Assembly (NCBI GenBank): GCA_910586835.1
Contig: CAJUJU010000048.1
Location: forward strand, 1-30,453
Direction of reading: 5' to 3'
From: an uncultured Acetatifactor sp.
Lineage (GTDB): Bacteria; Bacillota; Clostridia; Lachnospirales; Lachnospiraceae
Length of the DNA: 30,453 bases
The translations under genes and the position numbers were made by a program. Shown in pieces: positions 16,885 to 25,071 of the stretch; position 1 is the stretch's first letter; every line of letters begins with the position of its first letter. A model generated the notes under the pieces. It was not told the origin of the DNA. It did no database searches and saw nothing but the letters and a program-made list of their open reading frames with translations.

Positions 16885-18458
16885 GAAACGGCCACCTCCC
16901 TGCTTCGGCTCCGCCCTTTTCTGCCGGACACGGTCAGGGCGATGCGGAAGCTGCCCTCCTCCACGTTCTGCAGAACGGCCTGTCTGAGGATCCCGGGACT
17001 GTCCCTCTCCTCGGAAAACAACCCCTGATCTCCGGAGAGCACCTGATACTGCTTTCTGCCCCGTTCCCAGTACACCCGGTACTGCTCCTCCAGCATCCGT
17101 CCGCACCAGAGCAGTACCTCTTCTCCCCGGAAACCGTGAAAAATCTTATCCGAGACAATCACCTGTCCCTTTCTGCACCGCTTTGGTATGGTGATCACTG
17201 CCACACCTCTCCGCATGTGTTTTTCCCTGTCCTCCTCCAAAAGCTCCTGCATCTGCTGCCGCAGCATACCGCCCTCCGGCGGCGGAGGGAACGAAGTCTG
17301 CCCGGGGCCCGGAGGCGGCAGGGGATGAACCGGTTCCGGAGCCGGCCGAGGCGGCTCCGGACGTCTTTGCCAACCCCGGTCAAAAATCCCGTTTTCCCGG
17401 CGAACCCGTGCCAGAAGCTGTTCTTCCAGCGGCCTGGCCACAGTGACCCGCACACTGTCGTCCCGGGGCAAAGTAAGTTTATAACCCCCCGGCTGCCCTG
17501 CTTCCTCCAGCCTCAGCCGGGCCAACGGCACCCATTCCTCCCTTGCCTCTTCCTGCCGGTCCGGAAGCCTTCCCCGCAGATAACGCCTGACCGTCCGGTC
17601 ATAGTCCGCCGCGGTCTCCATGCAGAGCCTGCAGGCCGGAGCCTCCACGGTCTGCCCCTTTCCGTCTGTGATTTCCAGGCTGCTGATCTCCAGCAGCACC
17701 GGCTGCTTCCTCTCCTCCGTACAGATCTCCCACTCCCGCTCCAGACGGCCCGAGCAGACAACCTGCTCCTCCTCCAGTCTGAAAAAGGAATTCCCTGTCC
17801 GGGCACAAAACGCCCCTTCCAGCTTTGCTATTCCGCGCCACCCCACGGAGGTATCGACTTCCTGCTGCGCGCACATCAAAATGCGGATGCGAAACAGACC
17901 GTCAGCGGGAACAATCCGGGGAACCCGCACCGACAGCGTAATCCCTTCCCCTTTATACAGCACCTTCTCCTGTACCAGAAGCTCTTCCCCAGCGTTCCTT
18001 TGTGCGAGAAGCCTTTCCCAGGCAATCTCTCCGTAAGCCTTCAGGACGCAGGTCTCCGCGATTCTGGCCGGCTGAACACACTGTTGATCCTGAAGCAGAA
18101 CACGTTCCGTCTCCACCGTCCGTTCCGCATAACGCAGGCCCAGAATCAACTCTCCGGAATCCGCTCCAAAAATCCCCTCGATATCCTGCGCCTCCACCCG
18201 TCTGTCCGCGGGAACAGAAAGAATTCTGCCCCCGGGGTCTATGGCGCTTCCCCGCAGAAGGCGCACACTGCCATCCGGCCCCTCCTCCGCCTCCAGCCCC
18301 TCCAAAATGCCCCAGCCGTGAAGATTTCGGATGATAAAAGCAAGCTTCCGGTTCCCATATTCCTGATCCGTGATAAAATCCCCGGCATGCAGCATCTTTC
18401 CCGGATAATATGCGCTTCTCACAAACAGACTGTCTTCCCTGCTCTTATCACGTTCCAT
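16860..18458 (-). CDS. First eCIS operon protein, 532 aa: baseplate/fibre-like N-terminal domain, Pro-rich linker, beta C-terminus
   Basis: Its function is unknown. The N-terminus (PGKMLHAGDFITDQEYGNRK at 19-38, NLHGWGILEGLEA at 45-57, GSAIDPGGRIL at 70-80) resembles a domain that recurs in eCIS and phage-tail-like clusters with the consensus 'G.mL...DF..EQ.Y....r...lhG.Gv..GL', possibly a virion-peripheral or fibre-attachment module. The middle, about 100-355, is beta-rich. Residues 366-394 are a Pro-rich flexible linker. The last 115 residues form a separate beta domain. Such a layout (anchor, linker, head) would suit a fibre, a surface adaptor or a loaded cargo; this is inference. ATG 18458 is the first gene of the operon after an AT-rich leader. 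Confidence 0.75.
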   Translation of the reverse strand: MERDKSREDSLFVRSAYYPGKMLHAGDFITDQEYGNRKLAFIIRNLHGWGILEGLEAEEGPDGSVRLLRGSAIDPGGRILSVPADRRVEAQDIEGIFGADSGELILGLRYAERTVETERVLLQDQQCVQPARIAETCVLKAYGEIAWERLLAQRNAGEELLVQEKVLYKGEGITLSVRVPRIVPADGLFRIRILMCAQQEVDTSVGWRGIAKLEGAFCARTGNSFFRLEEEQVVCSGRLEREWEICTEERKQPVLLEISSLEITDGKGQTVEAPACRLCMETAADYDRTVRRYLRGRLPDRQEEAREEWVPLARLRLEEAGQPGGYKLTLPRDDSVRVTVARPLEEQLLARVRRENGIFDRGWQRRPEPPRPAPEPVHPLPPPGPGQTSFPPPPEGGMLRQQMQELLEEDREKHMRRGVAVITIPKRCRKGQVIVSDKIFHGFRGEEVLLWCGRMLEEQYRVYWERGRKQYQVLSGDQGLFSEERDSPGILRQAVLQNVEEGSFRIALTVSGRKGRSRSREVAVSWAAIKLE

Positions 18459-18612
18459 ACAGTTCCCCCGATCTGTGGCTGTTACCTATATCTTACCAAC
18501 AAACCAGTATACATTTTATTTTTACTATATTTCTGTAGTAATAAATAATTATTTTGTCATGTTATGTCACAAATGATAAAAATGTATAGAATAATATTAG
18601 TTTTCCTAAAAC
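18459..18612 (-). promoter_or_regulatory. AT-rich leader/promoter region of the eCIS operon
   Basis: This is a roughly 150-base AT-rich stretch in a GC-rich neighbourhood directly ahead of the first eCIS gene. A TATACT (minus strand, 18511-18506) could be a -10, but no -35 stands 16-18 bases before it. No clear sigma-A promoter is seen, which would fit an activated or alternative-sigma promoter. TGTCA motifs occur at 18555-18559 and 18565-18569, and an inverted copy (GTGACACATAAC) at 18629-18640. These are possible regulator sites. Confidence 0.45.
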
Positions 18613-18670
18613 AAAAAAAGAGGATACCGTGACACATAACTGTCTGATACAGCTATACCTCACAGGATCC
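18613..18670 (-). terminator. Second, long imperfect terminator-like hairpin ahead of eCIS
   Basis: On the minus strand an 11-base arm at 18670-18660 pairs with 18632-18622 (GGATCCTGTGA against TCACGGTATCC, one mismatch and one wobble). An inner stem forms between 18656-18649 and 18643-18636. Seven T follow at 18619-18613. It begins five bases after the T-run of the stronger terminator upstream. It reads as a back-up terminator insulating the eCIS operon from the kinase operon. Confidence 0.6.
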
Positions 18671-18674
18671 TCCG

Positions 18675-18705
18675 AAAAAAAACACCGGAGCAGGTTCTGC
18701 TCCGG
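18675..18705 (-). terminator. Rho-independent terminator of the kinase operon
   Basis: On the minus strand CCGGAGCAG (18705-18697), a three-base loop and CTGCTCCGG (18693-18685) form a perfect 9-bp stem, followed by TGT and eight T (18682-18675). It starts ten bases after the histidine kinase stop codon, so it ends that transcript. Confidence 0.92.
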
Positions 18706-18714
18706 CGAACTCCG

Positions 18715-21252
18715 TCACTTCAGATATTTTCTTAAAATCTGAGTCAGTCTGTTCACATCAATAGGTTTGGCAATATGTTCATTCATGCCGCAATCCAGAC
18801 AACGCTGTATGTCATCCGAAAACGCGTCGGCGGTCATTGCCAGGATGGGAAGCCCCACATCCGCCCGGTTCAGAGCCCGAATGGCCTTTGTGGCGTCATA
18901 ACCGTTCATCACCGGCATACGCACATCCATGAGAATGATGTCATAGTAACCGATTTCCGAACCGGAGAACTTCTCCACACACACCTGCCCGTTCTCTGCC
19001 CGCTCCAGTTCAAAACCCGCTTCGGAGAGAATCTCCTCCGCGATCTCCCAGTTCAGGTCGTTGTCTTCTGCCAGCAGAATCCGCCTCCCGGCAAACCGCA
19101 GATGATCCGCCTGCTTTTCCTTTTCCTCCTGAGGCTGTTCCAGCATATACTGGCTCAGTCCCAGGAACAGATTGGACTTGAACAGCGGCTTGGAGATAAA
19201 GCCCTGAATACCTGCCTCCTTGGCCTCATCCTCGATGTCGCTCCAGTCATAGGCGGATATGATCAGAATCGGGACATTCTCTCCCAGATGCTTCCTCATC
19301 TCCTTTGCGGTATGCAGTCCGTCCATATCCGGCATCTTCCAGTCCAGAAGAACCACTTCATAGCCTTCATTCTTCAGATGCTGTCTCTCCACCATCTTCA
19401 CAGCCGTCCTGCCGTCCGTGGCCCACTGAGCCTCAATGCCGATCTCCTTCAGCGAGGTGACGGCGCTCAGACACAGATCCTCGTTATTATCCACCACCAG
19501 CACTCTCCAGGGCGGAAGTATCATATCCTCCTCCCGGATCTCCGCTCTCTCCAGATCCAGTGTAATATGGAACTCGCTCCCCTTTCCGGGCTCGCTCTGC
19601 AATTCTATCGTTCCCTTCATGGTCTCTACAATGGCCTTTGTGATGGCCATGCCCAGTCCGGTTCCCTCGGTCTTGCCCACCTGGGCCGTGTCCTCCCTGG
19701 TGAAGGTCTCAAAGATCTTCTGCTGGAATTCTTTGGTCATGCCGATTCCGTTATCCTTTACCCGGAAATGACACCGGATATAATCCTCTCCCAGAGGCGA
19801 TGGCTCCTGCTCCAGGTAGATATTGATCTTCCCGCCCTCCGGGGTAAACTTTATGGCGTTTGACAGCAGATTGATCAAAACCTGATTCAGACGCACGCTG
19901 TCGCAGTGCACATCCTCCACCTGAATCTTCCGGATAAAAATATCAAAATGCTGTTTTCTTGCTTTCACCTGGGGCTGCACGATATTCACAATGCTCTCCA
20001 TGGTCTCCCGCAGAGAAATCTGGCTCATGTTCAGCGTCAGCTTCCCGCTCTCGATCTTGGACATATCCAGCACATCGTTGATCAGGCCCAGAAGGTGCTT
20101 GCTGGATAAGGTAATCTTTGCCAGACAGTCCTTCACCTTTCCCATGTCGTTGATATTCGTCATGGCAATGGCCGTCATTCCCACAATTCCGTTCATGGGC
20201 GTACGGATATCATGGCTCATGCTGGAAAGAAATTCGCTCTTGGCCTTGTTCGCCTTCACCGCTTCCCGCTCCGCCCGGGCCAGCTCCCGCAGCTGCTGCT
20301 GGGAAAGTCTGTAGTACAGAACGAAGATCAGCAGGATACCGGCCAGCATGGCAAGGCTCATACCCAGAATAATGATCTGGCGCTGGTTGTTCATGTCGTT
20401 CAGAATCCTGTCAAGGACACCGTAGGGCAGAATGGAAATCAGATACCACTCCGAATCCGGCAGATGGGTGCACAGCAGATATCTGCGCTCCCCATCCTCC
20501 ACAATCGTGGTTATGTAGTCCGCGTTGGTATCTATGGCATTCTGCAGCTCCCGTGCATATTCCTCCGAGGTCTTTCCATCCAGCTCGGTAAACATCTCCG
20601 AAATGTAGGCATAGTAATTCTTCTCAGGTCTGGTCCGCACCACATAAGTACCATCCTTGCGGATGATAAAGGAATACATGATATCATAGTCCTCATCCAG
20701 AGCCAGCACGCTCTCCATATAGTCCATGGGAAGAGCCGCCACCATGGCCGAGCTGGTCTGCCCGTTGCCCATGGGATACTCCACATCGATCAGCATGCAC
20801 AGAAGCTTCTGCCCGTCCCGGGACATGCCGGAAAACACTCTCTTGCTGCTGTCTACCAGCACTCTCTCAAAGGTCACATCATCGTCACATATCACCGGCT
20901 GGCCATAGACCGTTTCGCTCTCTCCGTCCTCCGTATAAAGCCCCAGATACACATAGTTTCGCACCTGCGCGCTCAAAATAAGCTGTTCCAGCATCTCCGG
21001 ACCATATTCCATCTGCTCCGGCGGATGCCGCTCCACGATTCCCTGCATCTCAGAGATCTGCAGACTGACCACCGCGTCAAATTTCTGCTGGGTCTGCTTT
21101 GCCATGGCATACATGTAAATCTCTCCGATCTCACTGACTGCGTTGTCACTCTTCCGCGCCAGAAGCGCGGACGCCAGGGTGAGCATACAGATGCAGCCTG
21201 CGATCAGAATAGAAAAACTGATCAGCAAAAATTTTTTTGAGTTCTTTACCAT
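18715..21252 (-). CDS. Hybrid sensor histidine kinase with dCache-like sensor and two receiver domains
   Basis: This 845-aa membrane kinase has TM1 at about 8-31, an extracellular dCache-like region at about 35-290, and TM2 at about 292-314. A HisKA domain follows with His347 (SSMSHDIRTPMNG), then HATPase with N-box NLLSNAIKF (461-469), DNGIG (500-504) and GTGLG (530-534). Receiver 1 has Asp637 (LLDWKMP) and Lys688; receiver 2 has Asp776 (LMDVRMP) and Lys829. In receiver 1 the usual acidic pair reads D588-N589, so its metal site may be altered. There is no HPt or output domain, so a partner must carry the signal onward. It is the last gene of the GDP-fucose/M18 operon, 46 bases after the peptidase, and the nearest upstream neighbour of the eCIS. 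A role in eCIS control is only a guess. ATG 21252 has GGAG upstream. Confidence 0.93.
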   Translation of the reverse strand: MVKNSKKFLLISFSILIAGCICMLTLASALLARKSDNAVSEIGEIYMYAMAKQTQQKFDAVVSLQISEMQGIVERHPPEQMEYGPEMLEQLILSAQVRNYVYLGLYTEDGESETVYGQPVICDDDVTFERVLVDSSKRVFSGMSRDGQKLLCMLIDVEYPMGNGQTSSAMVAALPMDYMESVLALDEDYDIMYSFIIRKDGTYVVRTRPEKNYYAYISEMFTELDGKTSEEYARELQNAIDTNADYITTIVEDGERRYLLCTHLPDSEWYLISILPYGVLDRILNDMNNQRQIIILGMSLAMLAGILLIFVLYYRLSQQQLRELARAEREAVKANKAKSEFLSSMSHDIRTPMNGIVGMTAIAMTNINDMGKVKDCLAKITLSSKHLLGLINDVLDMSKIESGKLTLNMSQISLRETMESIVNIVQPQVKARKQHFDIFIRKIQVEDVHCDSVRLNQVLINLLSNAIKFTPEGGKINIYLEQEPSPLGEDYIRCHFRVKDNGIGMTKEFQQKIFETFTREDTAQVGKTEGTGLGMAITKAIVETMKGTIELQSEPGKGSEFHITLDLERAEIREEDMILPPWRVLVVDNNEDLCLSAVTSLKEIGIEAQWATDGRTAVKMVERQHLKNEGYEVVLLDWKMPDMDGLHTAKEMRKHLGENVPILIISAYDWSDIEDEAKEAGIQGFISKPLFKSNLFLGLSQYMLEQPQEEKEKQADHLRFAGRRILLAEDNDLNWEIAEEILSEAGFELERAENGQVCVEKFSGSEIGYYDIILMDVRMPVMNGYDATKAIRALNRADVGLPILAMTADAFSDDIQRCLDCGMNEHIAKPIDVNRLTQILRKYLK

Positions 21253-21298
21253 TTCCCCTTCTCCTTATCGTCATGCATTCCAGCTGTTGGTTTCCGTC

Positions 21299-22591
21299 TC
21301 ATTCCCCGTAAAATGTTCTCAGAAGCTCCACCGCACAGAGAGTGTCCCTTACCCCCGCCGTCTCCACCGCCGAGTGCATGGCCAGTTGGGGAAGTCCCAG
21401 ATCCGCACCCGGAACAGACACATGCGCCGCCGAGATATTGCCCAGCGTGGAACCGCCTGCCATATCGGAACGGTTCGCGTAGGTCTGGAAGGGCACCCCC
21501 GCCTTGCGGCAGAGCGCCTTCAGCCTTGCCGCGGTGACGCCGTCCGTGATATATTTCTGGCCGCCGTGATACTTGATCACAATACCGCCGTTTAAATATG
21601 GCCTGTTCGTGGGGTCTGCCTTCTCCGGATGGTTTGGATGTACTGCATGGGCATTGTCCGCCGAGAGCAGGAAGCTTCCCGCCAACAGTTTCAGATACCC
21701 GCTTCTGTCCGCGCCAAGGCTCTCCGCAATCCGCCAGAGGACATCCTCCAGAAATGTGGAGTCCGCCCCCTGCCTGGAGGCGCTTCCCACCTCCTCGTTG
21801 TCAAACACCGCGCATACATTGATATATCGGCCGGGACCCACGGTTTCAAAAGCCCGGAAGGAAGAAAAAGCACACTGCAGATCGTCCAGTCTGGGAGACA
21901 GCACAAACTCTCCGTTCTCGCCCAGGATGCGGCCTTTCTCCCTGACATACAAAAACAGGTCGTGCCCCAGAATATCCTCCCGCTTACAACCCGCCGCCTT
22001 CGCCACGGCTTTCAGCAGTCCGCCGCTTTTCTTTTCCCCCTCCTGCTCCGCAAACAGGGGCAGCATATCCACCTGGGGATTATATTCCACGCCGTTGTTC
22101 ATGTCCCGGTTCATGTGGATTGCCAGATTGGGAATCACCAGCAAATCCTTATCCAGATTGACCAGCCTGGTCTCTATTCCGTCCTTCCCCTGCACGGCCA
22201 CACGGCCCGCCACGGAGAGGGCGCGGTCCATCCAGGAAGAAAGGATCATTGCCCCGTACTTTTCCGTGTTCAGTGTCACATAATGCCCTTCCACACTTTT
22301 TTCCGGAGACTCCTTCAGCTTGAAGCAGGGGGAGTCGCTGTGTGACGCCGCAATGTGAAAACCAGGGATTCCCCTGGTCTCCTCCGGCAGCCGGAACGCG
22401 ATCAGAGAGGAATCGTTCCTTGTCACACAATACCCTTTTCCAGCCTCCGGCTTCCAGTCCTCCGTCTCCTTCAGTTCTTCAAATCCCTGCGCCTTCAGCC
22501 GCTCCTTCATATTTGCCGCCGCATGAAAACAACTGGGACTCTTTTCCACAAACTCCAGCATTTCCCTGGCACACTTACGATATTCTTTCAT
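21299..22591 (-). CDS. apeB: M18 family aminopeptidase
   Basis: This is a 430-aa, full-length cytosolic M18 metallo-aminopeptidase that removes N-terminal (often acidic) residues from peptides. Zinc/cocatalytic residues are in the expected places: His84 (HIAASHSDSP), Asp236 (PRLDDLQC), Glu266-Glu267 (VFDNEEVGS), Asp312 (SADNAHAVHP) and His406 (QLAMHSAVE). I chose ATG 22591 (MKEYRK...), which matches the family N-terminus and has AGGGG ahead. Upstream in-frame starts would run into manC. A small GC hairpin (TGCGCG/CGCGCA) lies in the 52-base gap behind manC. It has no obvious biochemical link to sugar synthesis and is likely a housekeeping passenger of the operon. Confidence 0.93.
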   Translation of the reverse strand: MKEYRKCAREMLEFVEKSPSCFHAAANMKERLKAQGFEELKETEDWKPEAGKGYCVTRNDSSLIAFRLPEETRGIPGFHIAASHSDSPCFKLKESPEKSVEGHYVTLNTEKYGAMILSSWMDRALSVAGRVAVQGKDGIETRLVNLDKDLLVIPNLAIHMNRDMNNGVEYNPQVDMLPLFAEQEGEKKSGGLLKAVAKAAGCKREDILGHDLFLYVREKGRILGENGEFVLSPRLDDLQCAFSSFRAFETVGPGRYINVCAVFDNEEVGSASRQGADSTFLEDVLWRIAESLGADRSGYLKLLAGSFLLSADNAHAVHPNHPEKADPTNRPYLNGGIVIKYHGGQKYITDGVTAARLKALCRKAGVPFQTYANRSDMAGGSTLGNISAAHVSVPGADLGLPQLAMHSAVETAGVRDTLCAVELLRTFYGE

Positions 22592-22643
22592 GCTGATACC
22601 CCTGTGCGCGCTTTCGCGCATGACAATCGCTGTTTTCTCAATA

Positions 22644-23975
22644 TCATTGCTTCCCATCGCCTTCCGGCAAAGGATGTTTCTGCTTATCCTCCACGGAAAT
22701 CTCCCTGCCCACCTGCACCTCAATGACGGAAAGCTCCGTCCGGGCATACACGGTATGCTTACAGCCCGCCGGCATGGAAATCACATCCCCCGGTTTCACC
22801 GGAAGCCTTCTGCCGTCGATCAGGGCCTCTCCCTCACCTCCGGTCACGGTCCAGACCTCGTCCCGGTGCTCGTGACTGTGATAATGAAGGCCATGCCCCG
22901 GCATCAGCACCACCCGGATGGTCATACTGTCCTCCTGCACGTCCAGCACCGTAAAGCTCCCCCAGGACTTCTCCGCGTACATGATCTGTCCGGTCATCTC
23001 CTCCACATAGGGCTTGATGTAGCTGCTCTGTTCCTTATCGGATATGAGGATCCCGTCCCCGCTTACCGCAATAATCATATTTTTACAGCCCATGCAGAGA
23101 ACAGGCACATTGAGTTCGTTGACCACATGGGTATTTTCACAGGTCTCGTTCAGCGTCACCCTGCCCAGGGTACTGCCCTCCATGGCCTCGGAAAAGGTGT
23201 TCCAGGTGCCCAGATCCTTCCAGTCACCGCTGTAGCGAACCACCAGCAGGCTCTCCTCCCGCTCCGCCACCGCATAGTCAAAGCTGATTTTCTTCTGTTT
23301 TCCGTAATTCTCAAAAAAATCGCCGTAGCCCTCAAAGTCGATCTGCTCATGGGCTTTCTCCAGCAGATAGCCCAGCCTGCAGGCAAATACGCCCCCGTTC
23401 CACAGCGCCCCGCAGCGCAGATACTCCCTGGCCGTCTCCAGGTCAGGCTTCTCACGAAAGGTTTCGACCCGGCTGATCTGTTCTCTGTCCGCCGGGATAA
23501 TATAGCCGTATTTCTCACTGGGATAAGTGGGCTCCATCCCCAGCAGCACAAGCCGCGCACTGTCCTCGGAGACCAGCCTGGCCAGCTGGTTCAGCATCTG
23601 AAAATAGGTGTGCTCCACATAGGGATCCACAGGACAGATGACCACCGGCTCCTCCTCCGGCACCTTCTGCACATCCCTCAGATAACTGGCCGCAAGACAA
23701 ATGGCCGGAAAGGTATCCCTTCTCTCCGGCTCCACACAGATCTTCACCTTGTCCCCCAATTGGTTAACGATGGAGCTGACCTGCTTTTTCCCCGTGGCTA
23801 CCGTGACGCTGGCCTTCGGATCCACCGCCATGATCTGCCGGTATACCCGCATGATCATGGATTCCTGCCCACCGTCCCGGCCGGGAAGCATTTTCAGAAA
23901 CTGTTTGGAACGGACGTCATTGGAAAGCGGCCAGAGCCGCTTCCCGCTTCCGCCCGACAATAAAATAATCTGCAT
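22644..23975 (-). CDS. manC: Mannose-1-phosphate guanylyltransferase with C-terminal cupin (ManC-type)
   Basis: This 443-aa enzyme makes GDP-mannose from mannose-1-phosphate and GTP. The pyrophosphorylase signature GGSGKRLWPLS stands at 8-18, with KQFLKML at 24-30 and the FREKPD motif near 175. The last roughly 110 residues are a cupin with HYHSHEHRDEVW and PAGCKHTVYA, as in type II bifunctional mannose-6-phosphate isomerase/guanylyltransferases, so it may also isomerise fructose-6-phosphate. ATG 23975 lies only three bases after the fucose synthase stop, indicating coupled expression. It supplies the substrate for the dehydratase two genes upstream. Confidence 0.93.
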   Translation of the reverse strand: MQIILLSGGSGKRLWPLSNDVRSKQFLKMLPGRDGGQESMIMRVYRQIMAVDPKASVTVATGKKQVSSIVNQLGDKVKICVEPERRDTFPAICLAASYLRDVQKVPEEEPVVICPVDPYVEHTYFQMLNQLARLVSEDSARLVLLGMEPTYPSEKYGYIIPADREQISRVETFREKPDLETAREYLRCGALWNGGVFACRLGYLLEKAHEQIDFEGYGDFFENYGKQKKISFDYAVAEREESLLVVRYSGDWKDLGTWNTFSEAMEGSTLGRVTLNETCENTHVVNELNVPVLCMGCKNMIIAVSGDGILISDKEQSSYIKPYVEEMTGQIMYAEKSWGSFTVLDVQEDSMTIRVVLMPGHGLHYHSHEHRDEVWTVTGGEGEALIDGRRLPVKPGDVISMPAGCKHTVYARTELSVIEVQVGREISVEDKQKHPLPEGDGKQ

Positions 23976-23978
23976 ACT

Positions 23979-24920
23979 CTAACGCTCCGCTCTCATGGGA
24001 TTGTTCAGGAAATCCTGGTAAGTCAGCCGCAGGCCCTCCTCCAGCTCCGTGGTATAACGGAAGCCCAGTCCTTCCAGCTTGCTCACATCCAGAAGCTTTC
24101 TCGGCGTGCCGTCCGGCTTGGAGGAATCCCAGCTCACCTTTCCGGTATATCCCACTACCTTCGCCACCAGCTCCGCCAGCTCTCTGATAGTCAGCTCTTT
24201 TCCGGTGCCCAGGTTCACCGTCTCGTTTCCGCTGTAGGTGTTCATCAAAAAGATACAGGCATCCGCCAGATCGTCCACATAGAGGAATTCCCGCAGCGGC
24301 GAGCCTGTTCCCCAGCACACTACCTCCTCCGCGCCGGACTCCTTCGCCTCATGGAACCGGCGGATCAGGGCAGGCAGCACATGGCTGTGGGAGGGATGAT
24401 AATTATCGTTGGGGCCGTACAGGTTGGTGGGCATCACACTGATATAGTCCGTGCCGTACTGACGGTTCAGAAACTCACAATATTTCAGTCCGGAGATCTT
24501 TGCCAGGGCATAAGCTTCATTGGTCTTCTCCAGCTCCGAGGTCAGAAGGCAGCTCTCCTTCATGGGCTGGGGCGCCATCCTGGGATAAATACAGCTGCTT
24601 CCCAGGAAAAGGAGCTTTTTGCAACCGTTCTGCCAGGCGGAATGGATCACATTCATCTCCAGGATCATGTTGTCATACATAAAGTCGGCCAGCGCTTCGC
24701 TGTTGGCCATGATGCCCCCCACCTTGGCCGCCGCAAGGAACACATAATCCGGCTTTTCACAGCGGAAGAACGCTTCCACCTCCTCCTGTCTGCACAGGTT
24801 CAGCTCCCCGTGGGTTCTCGTTACTATATTGGTATACCCGTTTTTCTCCAGGGCGCGGCAGATGGCGCTTCCCACCATCCCTCTGTGCCCTGCCACATAA
24901 ATTTTCGCTTCTTTTTCCAT
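23979..24920 (-). CDS. fcl: GDP-L-fucose synthase
   Basis: This 313-aa NADPH-dependent epimerase/reductase converts GDP-4-keto-6-deoxymannose to GDP-L-fucose. It has the Rossmann GHRGMVGSA at 11-19, the active-site loop GSSCIYP at 107-113, and the short-chain dehydrogenase Tyr137/Lys141 pair (YALAK). The PTNLYGPNDNY and PLREFLYVDDLADA motifs are typical of the family. I chose ATG 24920 (MEKEAKIYVAG). The 151-base gap behind gmd is open in the same frame, so a basic 36-49 residue extension from ATG 25028 or GTG 25067 is possible, but neither has a convincing ribosome site and family members start at the Rossmann fold. Confidence 0.93.
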   Translation of the reverse strand: MEKEAKIYVAGHRGMVGSAICRALEKNGYTNIVTRTHGELNLCRQEEVEAFFRCEKPDYVFLAAAKVGGIMANSEALADFMYDNMILEMNVIHSAWQNGCKKLLFLGSSCIYPRMAPQPMKESCLLTSELEKTNEAYALAKISGLKYCEFLNRQYGTDYISVMPTNLYGPNDNYHPSHSHVLPALIRRFHEAKESGAEEVVCWGTGSPLREFLYVDDLADACIFLMNTYSGNETVNLGTGKELTIRELAELVAKVVGYTGKVSWDSSKPDGTPRKLLDVSKLEGLGFRYTTELEEGLRLTYQDFLNNPMRAER

Positions 24921-25071
24921 TGTCACTTTGACTCCCGTCGCATTTTCTTTCCAGGCCCACGCAGCCCTCCGGCTGTACTTCCTCTCAGCCTCCGGCGCTT
25001 CCCACCGCACTCTTTTCAGTCCGGCCATGCTTTTTTGTTTCTCCGGCTGTCCTGAAAGCTTCCTCACCGCC

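Noticed and set aside
16309..17106. DUF4255 gene starting at 17106
   Set aside because: The first 74 codons overlap the upstream gene in another frame and give a low-complexity Arg/Gly-rich sequence; ATG 16884 fits the family N-terminus.
2352..18458. R-type tailocin or prophage tail module
   Set aside because: No tape measure, holin, endolysin, capsid or integrase is visible, while eCIS markers (AAA+ ATPase, DUF4255, DUF4280, DUF6760) are present.
18506..18534. TATACT-based promoter for the eCIS operon
   Set aside because: The hexamer is good but the sequence 17 bases upstream (AGAAAT) does not resemble a -35, and no extended -10 is present; kept only as a weak candidate in the leader entry.
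22602..22621. GC hairpin between manC and the M18 gene as a terminator
   Set aside because: Only a 6-bp stem and no T-run on either strand; the genes remain close and co-directional.
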